From positions 1-33,854 of the forward strand of contig URZM01000006.1 in NCBI GenBank assembly GCA_900552315.1: a DNA stretch of 33,854 nucleotides, read 5' to 3'. This DNA comes from an uncultured Bacteroidales bacterium. Lineage in GTDB: Bacteria; Bacteroidota; Bacteroidia; Bacteroidales; Muribaculaceae. Below are positions 16,279 to 24,235 of this stretch, piece by piece (the first letter of the stretch is position 1; every line of letters starts with the position of its first letter). The position numbers and the translations under genes were made by a program. Below the pieces are notes generated by a model. That model ran no database searches and was not told the origin of the DNA. It saw only the letters and a program-made list of their open reading frames with translations.

Positions 16279-16689
16279 TTACAGCAGGCTCTCGCGCTCC
16301 GTCACCTCTGCGTCGGTCATGGTGTAGCCTCCCAGGCTTCCCTCCTTGGCCTGCACGCAGATGTACGTCATAGGCTGGGTCGAGGTGCATTTAAGGTTGC
16401 GGTCGCTGCCCGTGGAGACGCGTATCACAGAGCCCTCGCTTACCTCGAACACCTCGCCGTCCACCTGAAAACGGCCCGCGCCGCTGAGAATGATGTAGTT
16501 CTCCTCGTTGGCCTTGTGGCTGTGGAAGAAGGGTACCGCCGCGCCCGTGGGCAGCGTGCCGAAGGAAATCTCGCACGACGTGGCGCCGGTGGCGTCTTTC
16601 ACAAACTGCTTCCCCTCGAAGCCGTGAAGGGACCCTACAGTGGCATGGGCGAACTTTGCGCCCTGGTTCAAAATCCTTGTTTCGCTCAT
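16279..16689 (-). CDS. Cupin-domain protein
   Basis: The 136-residue single-domain protein has cupin motif 1 in PFFHSHKANEENYIILSGAGRFQVDG (two His, one Glu, the closing Gly) and a weaker motif 2 around GSVIRVSTGSDRNLKC, in which the usual His is not evident, so metal binding may rest on motif 1 alone. Such proteins include small isomerases, oxidoreductases and sugar-binding regulators; the reaction cannot be named. It is divergent from an HxlR-type regulator with overlapping promoters, which suggests that the regulator controls it, perhaps in response to electrophilic or redox stress. Confidence 0.85.
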   Translation of the reverse strand: MSETRILNQGAKFAHATVGSLHGFEGKQFVKDATGATSCEISFGTLPTGAAVPFFHSHKANEENYIILSGAGRFQVDGEVFEVSEGSVIRVSTGSDRNLKCTSTQPMTYICVQAKEGSLGGYTMTDAEVTERESLL

Positions 16690-16693
16690 TTTT

Positions 16694-16725
16694 TTTGTGG
16701 GTTTGAATGATATTCTTTAACTTTG
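16694..16725 (+). promoter_or_regulatory. Consensus promoter of the HxlR-type regulator gene
   Basis: TTTG at 16694-16697 and TAACTTTG at 16718-16725 are exactly 20 bp apart. The -33 box begins only 5 bp from the start codon of the divergent cupin gene. The start site should be near 16731, giving a leader of about 105 nt. Confidence 0.65.
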
Positions 16726-16755
16726 CGGCATGACGCCGCTTTCTGTGAGATAGTG

Positions 16756-16787
16756 CAAAATTACATTTAAATCCTTTGATATACAAG
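16756..16787 (-). promoter_or_regulatory. Promoter of the cupin gene
   Basis: On the minus strand TAATTTTG (16763-16756) matches the -7 box and CTTG (16787-16784) lies 20 bp upstream (3 of 4 to TTTG). The start near 16750 lies to the right of the regulator's start near 16731, so the two divergent transcripts would share about 20 nt of complementary 5' sequence. Confidence 0.55.
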
Positions 16788-16788
16788 A

Positions 16789-16814
16789 GGTTACCGCCTC
16801 GTAAGGCAGTAACC
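16789..16814. promoter_or_regulatory. Candidate operator dyad between cupin and HxlR-type genes
   Basis: Arms GGTTACCGCCT (16789-16799) and AGGCAGTAACC (16804-16814) are complementary except for one pair, with a 4-bp centre. Nested inside is TTAC-N6-GTAA (16791-16804). It starts 2 bp beyond the cupin -33 box and lies in the regulator leader, a good position for a dimeric winged-helix protein to control both genes. Binding is not shown. Confidence 0.5.
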
Positions 16815-16835
16815 CAAAAGTAAGTATTCTTGAAA

Positions 16836-17219
16836 ATGAACAGATTGCCCCTAAAAGAAAATCTAAAAAAATATACATATATCGACGCATGCCCCGTGCG
16901 GAACGTCATCTCCAGGTTCTCAGGCAAATGGACCATGCTCATATTGTGCGTCCTGGCCGAGAACCCCTCCACGCGCTTCAACGCCATAGGCAAGGCCATA
17001 CCTGACATCTCACCCAAGGTGCTCGCCGACACGCTCAAGGACCTGGAGGCCGACGGCCTGATAAACCGTCGTATGTATGCCGAAATCCCTCCTCGTGTCG
17101 AATATTCGCTCACAGAACTGGGGCATACCCTCATGCCGCACATCGGGGGACTCGTGTCATGGGCGATGGAGCATTTTGAGGAAATATGTAAAGTGAAGGG
17201 TAAGGCGGGCAGCCGCTGA
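16836..17219 (+). CDS. HxlR-family winged helix-turn-helix transcriptional regulator
   Basis: The 127-residue protein is a single HxlR domain: DACPVRNVISRFSGKWTMLIL at the N-terminus is the family signature, including the Cys that in several HxlR proteins senses thiol-reactive compounds; ISPKVLADTLKDLEADGLINR is the recognition region and RVEYSLTELGHTLMPHI the wing and dimer helix. The ATG at 16836 is preferred; a TTG two codons earlier is possible. The AT-rich start of the gene differs from its GC-rich body, as is common for strong initiation in this group. Its likely target is the divergent cupin gene, by position. Confidence 0.92.
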   Translation: MNRLPLKENLKKYTYIDACPVRNVISRFSGKWTMLILCVLAENPSTRFNAIGKAIPDISPKVLADTLKDLEADGLINRRMYAEIPPRVEYSLTELGHTLMPHIGGLVSWAMEHFEEICKVKGKAGSR

Positions 17220-17302
17220 GGGGGAGGCGCATCGGAGGTGCATCGGCAAGCTCGGGGGCACAGTTTTCTGACACAACGCTTTCAAATCACAAAATATTTG
17301 TC

Positions 17303-17310
17303 TACCTTTG
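17303..17310 (+). promoter_or_regulatory. -7 element for the alpha/beta-hydrolase lipoprotein gene
   Basis: TACCTTTG fits TAnnTTTG, 26 bp before the ATG at 17337. The -33 position (17279-17282) reads cttt, a partial match. Confidence 0.5.
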
Positions 17311-17336
17311 CCACGCATACACCAACGCGCACACCC

Positions 17337-18194
17337 ATGAAGAAATTCTCGTTAGCCATCCTGCTGCTCGTGTGTTGCAGCGTGGCCCTGACCGCATGCG
17401 ACTCCGACGAGCCATCCAGGTCCCTGCACAAGGCAATGGCCACATACACATATCATACAGTCACCGCACCTGTGACCGACGCCGACGGGGAAGAGTCGGA
17501 GTACACTCTCGAATACCGGCTGCTCGAACCCGTTGCCGATTGGGAGCCTTACGCCATGCCTGAAGGGGGGTATCCGCTTGTCATTTTCCTGGCCGGGAAC
17601 AACGAGGCATACACCATTGACCGGCTCTTGATACACGGCGCGGACTATTTCATAAAATGGCAGGCGGAGTACCCATGTTACGTGGCTTTCCCTCGCTGTG
17701 CCGAAGGATGCTACTGGACGTATCCGCTCCGTCCGACCCCCTTCACGCCGGACCAGATACAATGGCCTGAGAGACCGTCCATTATGTACGATGCCCTGAA
17801 GGCTCTGGTCGAGAAGCTGAGAGCGACATACCCGGTGAACCCGGACCGGGTGGTGGTCGCGGGCTTCTCCATGGGGGCCTTCGGAGCATTGGACATGGCG
17901 GCTCGGGCACCACTTATGTTCGCCGCAGTGCAGGCCAACGCGGGCGGCCTGAACATACGGCGCGCAGAGGCACTGAAAGACATGGACGTGTGGCTGGAGC
18001 ACTGCGAGGAGGACAATACACTGCCATGCGAGATGACACGGGCCCTGGCCGATGAACTCGCCCGAATCAAAGGCGACGAGGCTGCCTCCACTCTGTCGGT
18101 ACACATATACCCCGGTGGCAGCCACATATCTTTCCATTGCTTCGACAGCCCGGAACTTATGGAATGGATCTACTCTGTGCGAAGGCATAAATGA
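17337..18194 (+). CDS. Alpha/beta-hydrolase-fold lipoprotein (esterase/PHB depolymerase-like)
   Basis: The 285-residue protein has a lipoprotein signal (lipobox LTAC, lipidated Cys21) and an alpha/beta-hydrolase domain. The nucleophile elbow is GFSMG (176-180, Ser178); Asp226 in CEEDNTLP and His263 in GGSHISFH are good candidates for the rest of the triad. The strand YPLVIFLAGNNEAY would form the oxyanion side. It resembles secreted esterases of the PHB-depolymerase/feruloyl-esterase group, so hydrolysis of ester decorations on dietary or host glycans is plausible, but no substrate evidence exists. ATG 17337 is chosen because the signal peptide starts there; upstream in-frame codons lie in the promoter. 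It converges on galM with a shared terminator. Confidence 0.85.
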   Translation: MKKFSLAILLLVCCSVALTACDSDEPSRSLHKAMATYTYHTVTAPVTDADGEESEYTLEYRLLEPVADWEPYAMPEGGYPLVIFLAGNNEAYTIDRLLIHGADYFIKWQAEYPCYVAFPRCAEGCYWTYPLRPTPFTPDQIQWPERPSIMYDALKALVEKLRATYPVNPDRVVVAGFSMGAFGALDMAARAPLMFAAVQANAGGLNIRRAEALKDMDVWLEHCEEDNTLPCEMTRALADELARIKGDEAASTLSVHIYPGGSHISFHCFDSPELMEWIYSVRRHK

Positions 18195-18197
18195 CAG

Positions 18198-18255
18198 CCG
18201 GCTTCCGGCATCCCCCAGGTCATCATGCGATAGCCTGGCGAGTGCCCGAAGCCGG
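18198..18255. terminator. Bidirectional terminator-like hairpin between hydrolase and galM
   Basis: CCGGCTTCCGGCA (18198-18210) pairs with TGCCCGAAGCCGG (18243-18255) with one mismatch; inside it, CCAGG and CCTGG form a second stem. It separates two convergent genes; no strong T-tract on either side. Confidence 0.65.
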
Positions 18256-18277
18256 TCTGTACGGTGTGCCCTGCGGC

Positions 18278-19330
18278 TCAGCCGCAAGTGGAGAACTTGA
18301 ATGATATGCGTCGGCGGTATTTCTCGCCAGGGCGCAGGAGCTGGCTGGGGAACTGCGGCTTGTTGGGAGCGTCGGGCATACCCTGCATCTCCACGGCCAC
18401 ACCCTCATAGTCCCGATAGGGGCGGCCCGACTTGCCCTTGGGCGAGCCGTCCAGCCAGTTGCCGGTATAGACATGCGCGGCAGGCTGGTCGGAACCCACC
18501 TCGAGCACACGCCCGCTCTGCGGGTCCTCTATCCGCACCACCCCGTCAATGAATTTTCCAGGCTCCCAGCCGTCGACCACCCAGCTGGAGTCGTAGCCCT
18601 TGGCGTAATCGAGCGCGGGGAAAGCGGCCTTGATGTCCCGGCCAAGCTCCTTGGCCTCGGTGAAATCCATAGGTGTGCCGTCCACAGGAGCCATCTCCCC
18701 GCTGGGTATGAGGCTGTCGCTTCCCGGCAGGAAACGTGAGCAGAGCATGCGCATGGCGTGGCCCAGAACGGTGCCGGAGTCCTCGCCTCCCAGGTTCCAG
18801 TACGTATGGTTGGTGAGATTCACCACCGTAGGTTTGTCGCACGTGGCGCGTATGTCGATGTTCAGGCGGTTGAACTCCTCCTCCAAGGTGTACTCCACCA
18901 CGGCGGTCAGATTGCCCGGATAGCCCTCCTCCCCATCTTTGGAGAGGTAAGTGAAGCGCACGCCGTCAGGCAGCAGTTCGGTGTCCCAGATTTGGTTCTG
19001 GAATCCTTCGGGACCACCATGCAGCGCGTTGGGCCCGTTGTTTATGGCCAGGTGGTACTCCTGGCCGTCTATGCTGAACTTGCCGAGCGCTATGCGGTTG
19101 GCGTAACGGCCGGGAATCTTTCCGGCGCAGGGGCCGTCGTACAGGTAATCGGCCGGATTCGCGTAGCCCAGGGCCACGTCGGCCAGGTCACCGTCCCGGT
19201 CGGGGACCACCACACTCACTATGCCGGCTCCCAGGGAGGAGAGCTCCACACTCATGCCATGCCCGTTGGATAGGGTCACAAGACGTATCTCGCCCTTGGG
19301 ACTTTGGGCTTTTCTCTCTTCTATAGTCAT
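18278..19330 (-). CDS. galM: Aldose 1-epimerase (galactose mutarotase)
   Basis: GalM interconverts beta- and alpha-galactose so that galactokinase receives its substrate. The 350-residue product shows LGAGIVSVVVPDRDG, GRYANRIALGKFSIDGQEYHLAINNGPNALHGGPEGF (Arg and first catalytic His region), NLTNHTYWNLGG (the catalytic His) and FPALDYAKGYDSSWVV. The late VAVEMQGMPDAPN holds the expected catalytic Glu. The ATG at 19330 leaves 8 bp to the galK stop; a TTG at 19342 overlapping that stop is an alternative. It is the last gene of the operon, followed by the hairpin at 18198-18255. Confidence 0.96.
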   Translation of the reverse strand: MTIEERKAQSPKGEIRLVTLSNGHGMSVELSSLGAGIVSVVVPDRDGDLADVALGYANPADYLYDGPCAGKIPGRYANRIALGKFSIDGQEYHLAINNGPNALHGGPEGFQNQIWDTELLPDGVRFTYLSKDGEEGYPGNLTAVVEYTLEEEFNRLNIDIRATCDKPTVVNLTNHTYWNLGGEDSGTVLGHAMRMLCSRFLPGSDSLIPSGEMAPVDGTPMDFTEAKELGRDIKAAFPALDYAKGYDSSWVVDGWEPGKFIDGVVRIEDPQSGRVLEVGSDQPAAHVYTGNWLDGSPKGKSGRPYRDYEGVAVEMQGMPDAPNKPQFPSQLLRPGEKYRRRISFKFSTCG

Positions 19331-19338
19331 AATCGGAG

Positions 19339-20478
19339 TCAAAGTTTGCGCGCGCCGTCGCTGATTACCACGTCATACACCGCCGGTTCGTGGCCATACC
19401 TGGACTTGAACTCAGCCTTTGCCGTATCGATGAATTTGTCATGGATCTCGTCAGGCACCAGGTTTATGGTGCAGCCGCCGAAGCCGCCTCCCATGATGCG
19501 GGAGCCGGTGACTCCGCACCGCTTGGCCAGGTCAGCCAGGAAATCCAGCTCCTCACAGCTCACCTCGTAGTCCTTGGAAAGCCCCTCATGGGTCTCGTAC
19601 ATCTTCTGCCCCACGGTGTCATAATCGCCACGCTCCAGCGCGGCGCACACGGCCAGCACGCGGTCCTTCTCCTCTATCACGAACTTGGCACGACGGTAAT
19701 CTTCGTCACTTATGGAAATCCTGGACGCGTTCAGCTCGGCCAGGGACGCTTCGCGCAGCGAGGGCAGACCCAGGGCCTTGGCCACCCGCTCGCAGCTCTC
19801 GCGGCGCTTGTTATAGGGGGAATCCTTCAGCTCATGCTTCACCCTTGAATCCACGAGCACCAGCTTGTGGCGCTTGGGCGCGAAGGGGAAATATTCGAAC
19901 TCGAGGCTGCGGCAGTCCAGACGCATCAGATGGTCTTTCTTGCCGAACACGGAGGCGAACTGGTCCATGATGCCGCAGTTCACGCCGCAATAATTGTGTT
20001 CGGTGCTCTGCCCTATCTTGGCCAGCTCGAACTTGTCGATGGCGTTGTCGTTGAACATGTCGTTGAGCGCGAAGGCGAAGCAGCTCTCCAGGGCGGCGGA
20101 GGAGCTGAGACCGGCTCCTAAGGGCACATTACCCGCGAACACGGCGTCGAAGCCGCCTACCTTGCCGCCACGCTTCAGTATCTCGCGGCATACTCCGAAT
20201 ATATACCGCGCCCAGCCCTGGGAGGGGGCGTCCTCCTCGCGGAGCCCGAACTCGGCATAGTCGTCTATATCTATGGAGAATACGCGCACCCGGTCGGTGC
20301 CGTTGGCACGTATGTCGGCCATGATCACCTTGTCTATGGCTCCGGGGAACACGAAGCCCTCGTTGTAGTCCGTATGCTCGCCTATGAGGTTTATGCGGCC
20401 TGCCGAGGCGTAGAAGGTGCCGTCGGGCTCGCCGAATTTCTCGAGAAAGGTCTTCTCTATCTTGCTTTTCATTTCCAT
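19339..20478 (-). CDS. galK: Galactokinase
   Basis: GalK phosphorylates alpha-D-galactose at C1, the first step of the Leloir pathway. The 379-residue enzyme has all GHMP-kinase signatures: the galactokinase motif GRINLIGEHTDYNEG (27-41), the ATP loop PLGAGLSSSAALE (119-131), NCGIMDQFASVFG with the catalytic Asp, and the C-terminal GSRIMGGGFGGCTIN. ATG 20478 is used; a second ATG two codons later is equally possible. It lies 14 bp after the beta-galactosidase stop. galT and galE are not in the window. Confidence 0.97.
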   Translation of the reverse strand: MEMKSKIEKTFLEKFGEPDGTFYASAGRINLIGEHTDYNEGFVFPGAIDKVIMADIRANGTDRVRVFSIDIDDYAEFGLREEDAPSQGWARYIFGVCREILKRGGKVGGFDAVFAGNVPLGAGLSSSAALESCFAFALNDMFNDNAIDKFELAKIGQSTEHNYCGVNCGIMDQFASVFGKKDHLMRLDCRSLEFEYFPFAPKRHKLVLVDSRVKHELKDSPYNKRRESCERVAKALGLPSLREASLAELNASRISISDEDYRRAKFVIEEKDRVLAVCAALERGDYDTVGQKMYETHEGLSKDYEVSCEELDFLADLAKRCGVTGSRIMGGGFGGCTINLVPDEIHDKFIDTAKAEFKSRYGHEPAVYDVVISDGARKL

Positions 20479-20492
20479 GGGTTATATTGGGT

Positions 20493-22901
20493 TTATTGGG
20501 TTACGGGTATGGTTATCGTGGCGGGCTGCAGCCCCTCGGCGGTCACGGTCAGGGTCACGGTCCCGGGTTTCTCCCCGGCCTGCACTATGGCGGTGGCGGC
20601 TCCGGAGAACAGGTCCATCTCCGGGAGGTGGAACAGGCGCAGGCTGGTGGGGTCGCCGTTGGCCGTGGCACGGAATTTACCGGCACCGCTCACGGCGAAT
20701 CTCACGACCCGCTCGTCCTCAGGCACCAGATTGCCGTCCTTGTCGGCCACCTGCACGGTGACGTAAGCCAGGTCCTCGCCGTCGGCTTTCAGGGAGATGG
20801 TGCCGGTGGACAGCACCAGATGGTCCGGCTCACCGGCGGTGCGCACGTAAGCCTCGCCCGTGGGATTCCCGTCCATGTCATAGCTTATCACTTTCAGTTC
20901 GCCCGGCTCATAGACCACATCGTCCCACATCAGGCGGTAACGCTGCATGCGCGTGGAGTCGTTCTTCTGCCTTATGCCCTGGCTCCTGCCGTTGACGAAG
21001 AGTTCCGCCTTGGGAGAGTTGGTGTACACGAACACCGGCGTCACCTCCCCCTCGCGGCCCGGCCAGGTCCAGTGGGGCAATATGTGGAGCGTGTTGTCCG
21101 CCTCGTTCCACTTGGAGCGGTACAGGTAATAGCGGTCCTTAGGGAGCGAGGCCAGGTCTATGATGCCGAACACGCTGCTGTGCGAGGGCCACGCGTCGGT
21201 ATCGTAAGGCGTGGGTTCACCCAGGTAGTCGAAGCCGGTCCACACGAACTGTCCCATGTTCCAATCCAGGTCATCGTCCATGGCGAAATCATCGTCGGGG
21301 ATATTGCTCCAATAGCAATACTCGGTGTCGTAGCTCGAGCTTTGGTTGTCGGGGTTCATGACGTTGGCTCCCACCTGCACCGGGAAATGGTACTTGCCGC
21401 GCGAGCTGACCGTGGAGGCCGTCTCGGAGCCGAGCAGCAGGTTCTGAGGCAGCTTGCCTATGGCCTCCAGATACCTGTTGGGCTTGTAGTTGAATCCCGG
21501 CACGTCCAGGGCGGCGGCGAAACCGTTGTTCACCACGGCGTCGAACTGGTCCATGCCGCAGGTCACGGGGCGCGTGGGGTCCTCCCTGTGGACAATGTCC
21601 TGAAGCATCAGCAGCTCCTGCACCCCGTCCGGCCCCCACTGCGAGGGCACCTCGTTGCCTATGCTCCACATCACCACCGAGGGGTTGTTGCGGTAATGCT
21701 CTATCATGTTCACCATGTCCTTCTCGGCCCAGTCGGCGAAGATGGAGCCGTAGCCGTTCTCGCTCTTGGGCCGGAAGCCCCAGTCGTCGAAAGGTTCGAG
21801 CATGAGCATCATGCCCATCTCGTCACACAGCTCCACCAGCTCGGGGGCAGGCATGTTGTGGGCCGTGCGTATGGCGTCCGCACCCATCTCCTTGAGCATC
21901 TGTATCTGGTGCCTGAGCGCCGCCTTGTTCACAGCCGCCCCCAGCGGTCCCAGGTCATGATGGTTGCACACCCCCTTGAACTTGCGCTTCTCCCCGTTCA
22001 GGAAAAAGCCCTCGCCATTGCGCACCTCCACCGTACGTATGCCGAAGCGGGTGGAATAGGTGTCCAGGGTCTGGCCATCCTTCTCCACCTTGGTCACGGA
22101 GGTGTACAAGGCCGGAGTCTCCGGAGTCCACAGCTCCGGGGACATGACCTTGAAATTCTGTGTCAGTGGAGCGTCAGGCAGAATCACGTACTTATGCGTG
22201 TCGGAGGCCACGGTCTTCCTCTGCGGGTCAAGAATGTCGGTCACGAGTCTCACCGTGTCGCCACGGCTCACGCCTTCAAGCCTGGTCACCTGCCGCACGG
22301 TGGCATAGTCCTTGCCCACATACGGGGTCGTGACCTGCGTGCCCCACACAGGCACATGCACGGCGTCAGACGTTATGACATGCACGTTGCGGTACAGGCC
22401 CGCGCCCGGATACCACCTCGAGCTTTTGGGCTTGTTCTCCAGGCTCACCTCCAGGGTGTTCTCACCCGCATGCACATACTTGCTCACATCCACGCTGAAC
22501 GAGTTGTAGCCGTAGGGCCAATACGCCACATGCTCTCCGTTCACATAAACATTTGCATGGCTCATGGCCCCGTCGAACACCAGGGTCACGTTCTTGTCCT
22601 CGACGGTCGGGACCTCGAATGTCGTCTTGTAAAATCCTTTTCCTATATACGGCAAGCCACCCGTGCGCCCCGTCTTCCAGGTCTCCTCAGTCTCGCCATT
22701 CTGCTCCACGGCCACCTTCTGAAGGTCATAGGAACGGTCGAAAGGGCCATAGATAGCCCAGTCATGAGGCACCGTCACGGTTTGCCACTCCACACTGTCT
22801 TTGGAGAATTGCCAGCCTTTCTTCAGCAGCCGGTCGGTTCGCGCGGCGGAGGCGCCGAGCGCCATACCCGCCAACAGCGCGGTAATCAAGATATTCTTCA
22901 T
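20493..22901 (-). CDS. Secreted GH2 beta-galactosidase
   Basis: The 802-residue enzyme has a signal peptide (about 1-19, cleavage near GASAA) and the GH2 layout: sugar-binding jelly-roll (about 25-190), Ig-like domain (about 190-300), TIM barrel (about 300-600) and C-terminal Ig-like domain(s). The acid/base is Glu417 in WSIGNEV; the nucleophile is Glu493 in LLGSETAST. SSRWYPGAGLYRNV and FKGVCNHHDLGPLGAAV are GH2 signatures. Beta-galactosidase is favoured over other GH2 activities because galK and galM follow on the same mRNA. With a signal peptide but no lipobox it should act in the periplasm. ATG 22901 is chosen for the signal peptide; upstream in-frame codons are leader. Confidence 0.92.
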   Translation of the reverse strand: MKNILITALLAGMALGASAARTDRLLKKGWQFSKDSVEWQTVTVPHDWAIYGPFDRSYDLQKVAVEQNGETEETWKTGRTGGLPYIGKGFYKTTFEVPTVEDKNVTLVFDGAMSHANVYVNGEHVAYWPYGYNSFSVDVSKYVHAGENTLEVSLENKPKSSRWYPGAGLYRNVHVITSDAVHVPVWGTQVTTPYVGKDYATVRQVTRLEGVSRGDTVRLVTDILDPQRKTVASDTHKYVILPDAPLTQNFKVMSPELWTPETPALYTSVTKVEKDGQTLDTYSTRFGIRTVEVRNGEGFFLNGEKRKFKGVCNHHDLGPLGAAVNKAALRHQIQMLKEMGADAIRTAHNMPAPELVELCDEMGMMLMLEPFDDWGFRPKSENGYGSIFADWAEKDMVNMIEHYRNNPSVVMWSIGNEVPSQWGPDGVQELLMLQDIVHREDPTRPVTCGMDQFDAVVNNGFAAALDVPGFNYKPNRYLEAIGKLPQNLLLGSETASTVSSRGKYHFPVQVGANVMNPDNQSSSYDTEYCYWSNIPDDDFAMDDDLDWNMGQFVWTGFDYLGEPTPYDTDAWPSHSSVFGIIDLASLPKDRYYLYRSKWNEADNTLHILPHWTWPGREGEVTPVFVYTNSPKAELFVNGRSQGIRQKNDSTRMQRYRLMWDDVVYEPGELKVISYDMDGNPTGEAYVRTAGEPDHLVLSTGTISLKADGEDLAYVTVQVADKDGNLVPEDERVVRFAVSGAGKFRATANGDPTSLRLFHLPEMDLFSGAATAIVQAGEKPGTVTLTVTAEGLQPATITIPVTQ

Positions 22902-23012
22902 GTATGATATATAAGTTCTGATTTCCCCACGGGAAGAGGGAATCAGCAGGTTAAACACAGTCACATATACCAAACGGCCCTGATGTCGCTTTTGTTATCA
23001 AGAATACCGTTT

Positions 23013-23858
23013 TTAACTAATATTTGCGTCCGGCAACGCATATACGATGTCGCGGATGTGGGCTGCGAGCTGTTTAGGTGACTTGCCGCTATGCCGCAGC
23101 GAGCCGCAGGTTATGGGCTTGCCGACGGTAATCACATACCGACTCCCCTTGGCCTCGCACAGCTCGGAGGGAAGAAGCAGCTGCTCCAGGTTGAAACGGA
23201 TGCCAAGCCGCTTGCGCCACTTGGCCGCACGGTAGAATTTCATGGAGTTGCGTCCGGAAAAATGCACTGGTATTATGTCCCTGTCATACTCCAAGGCCTT
23301 GGCCACGAAAGCCTTCTGCCACTCCAGGTCCTTGATTTCTCCACCTTTGTGCAGACGGGACACCAACCCGGCCGGGAAGAAGATTACCTGCGCCTCCGAC
23401 TCGTAGGTCCGCGCCAGCTGCCGAGCGGCCTCCCGCCCCTGCCGTCCGAACTTGTTGATGGGGATGAACACCCCTCGCAGCGGGCGCACGTTCATGAGCA
23501 TGTCGTTCACCGGAAAACGCAGTCCATCATCACCGTACACAGCTCCCAGCACGCTGATGAGAGCGATGCCGTCAAGTCCCCCCAACGGATGGTTCGAGGC
23601 GAAGATGAAGCGACCGCTCGGCGGTATGTTCTCCAGGCCGCGCACCTCCACCCCTATGTCGAGGTCGCGCAGGGCGGCGGCGGCGAACTCCGTCCCCTCT
23701 TTGGGATAGGTGCGCCGCAAGATGCCGTTCAGCTCCTCCTGTCGCACAAGCCGCTCCAGCCGCCGCACAAGCCAACGGGGTATCCAGCGGCGCTTCCCCG
23801 CCGGAACCCGCTCACGCACTATCGACTGCAAGTCTATCTGCAAGGGTCCGTCATTCAT
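23013..23858 (-). CDS. PlsC-like lysophospholipid/1-acylglycerol-phosphate acyltransferase family protein
   Basis: The 281-residue protein has the acyltransferase block FIFASNHPLGGLDGIALI, in which His90 and Asp96 are one residue further apart than in the classical HX4D motif, a variant seen in OlsA/hemolysin-type acyltransferases. FIPINKFGRQGREAARQLA and IFFPAGLVSRLHKGGEIKD match the later PlsC motifs (substrate pocket and FPxG-type). It should transfer a fatty acyl group to a lyso-lipid at the inner membrane. In Bacteroides such proteins include the O-acyltransferase of glycine lipid synthesis (GlsA), a possibility here, but the usual N-acyltransferase partner is not adjacent. ATG 23858 is used; the frame runs open into the riboswitch promoter region, without coding character. 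Confidence 0.85.
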   Translation of the reverse strand: MNDGPLQIDLQSIVRERVPAGKRRWIPRWLVRRLERLVRQEELNGILRRTYPKEGTEFAAAALRDLDIGVEVRGLENIPPSGRFIFASNHPLGGLDGIALISVLGAVYGDDGLRFPVNDMLMNVRPLRGVFIPINKFGRQGREAARQLARTYESEAQVIFFPAGLVSRLHKGGEIKDLEWQKAFVAKALEYDRDIIPVHFSGRNSMKFYRAAKWRKRLGIRFNLEQLLLPSELCEAKGSRYVITVGKPITCGSLRHSGKSPKQLAAHIRDIVYALPDANIS

Positions 23859-23863
23859 ACCCG

Positions 23864-23894
23864 CAAATTTAACTAAAATTTCCCGTCCCGCAAA
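23864..23894 (-). promoter_or_regulatory. Promoter of the acyltransferase gene, abutting its start codon
   Basis: On the minus strand TTTG (23894-23891) and TAAATTTG (23871-23864) are 19 bp apart. The expected start site (near 23860-23858) coincides with the ATG at 23858, so the mRNA would be leaderless or nearly so. Confidence 0.6.
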
Positions 23895-23957
23895 AACCCT
23901 GCCCGCCCCCATTGCAAAAAAAGTGCGTCTCTCGCCTCGCATTTCAAAATATTTCGC

Positions 23958-23965
23958 TACCTTTG
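23958..23965 (+). promoter_or_regulatory. -7 element for the riboswitch transcript
   Basis: TACCTTTG fits TAnnTTTG and lies just upstream of the first base-pairing segment of the riboswitch, so transcription should start near 23971. No TTTG is visible at the -33 position. Confidence 0.55.
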
Positions 23966-23970
23966 CAGCG

Positions 23971-24235
23971 CAATTCAGGTGACTCGTACGCCCCAAGGGC
24001 GTCAAGTCGCGACTTGTATCCGCCACAACCAATTGTCTGCAAGCCGGTTGTGCGGTTCAAGCCAAGAGGGAAAGCCGTGAGAACCGGCTGCAGTACCCGC
24101 TGCTGTGATTCCTGAGCCGTCTACGCTTAGCGCGAGAGGCAGGGCCGAGCAAAACGCCACTGAGGACTACAAACCTCGGGAAGGCGGCTCAAAGAAGCCC
24201 GAAGGATAAGCCAGAAGACCTGCCTGTTGCTGCCC
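23971..24235 (+). ncRNA. Cobalamin (vitamin B12) riboswitch
   Basis: The conserved core is complete: GAGGGAA (24066-24072), the stem GCCGTGAGAACCGGC, CCCGC-TG-CTGTGA (24096-24108), ACGCCACTG (24154-24162), GGGAAGGCG (24178-24186) and the B12 box AAGCCAGAAGACCTGCCT (24208-24225). CAGGT at 23976-23980 can close P1 with ACCTG at 24218-24222. The 5' part is longer than usual: between P1 and GAGGGAA lie two extra stems, ACGCCC/GGGCGT near 23999 and a long one between about 24022 and 24055. Known riboswitches of this class switch off expression when cobalamin is present. The controlled gene is the 1475-residue secreted protein that starts at 24450. Confidence 0.93.

Noticed and set aside
16391..17143. 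Minus-strand open frame of 250 codons across the cupin/HxlR region
   Set aside because: It crosses two real genes and their promoters and has no coherent protein pattern.
20487..22907. Plus-strand open frame of 806 codons
   Set aside because: It is antisense to the complete GH2 beta-galactosidase; the composition (very rich in His, Val, Arg) is that of a complement frame, and no domain is visible.
23999..24060. Possible tRNA-like stems in the riboswitch leader
   Set aside because: No cloverleaf, anticodon arm or T-loop consensus; the stems belong to the cobalamin riboswitch extension.
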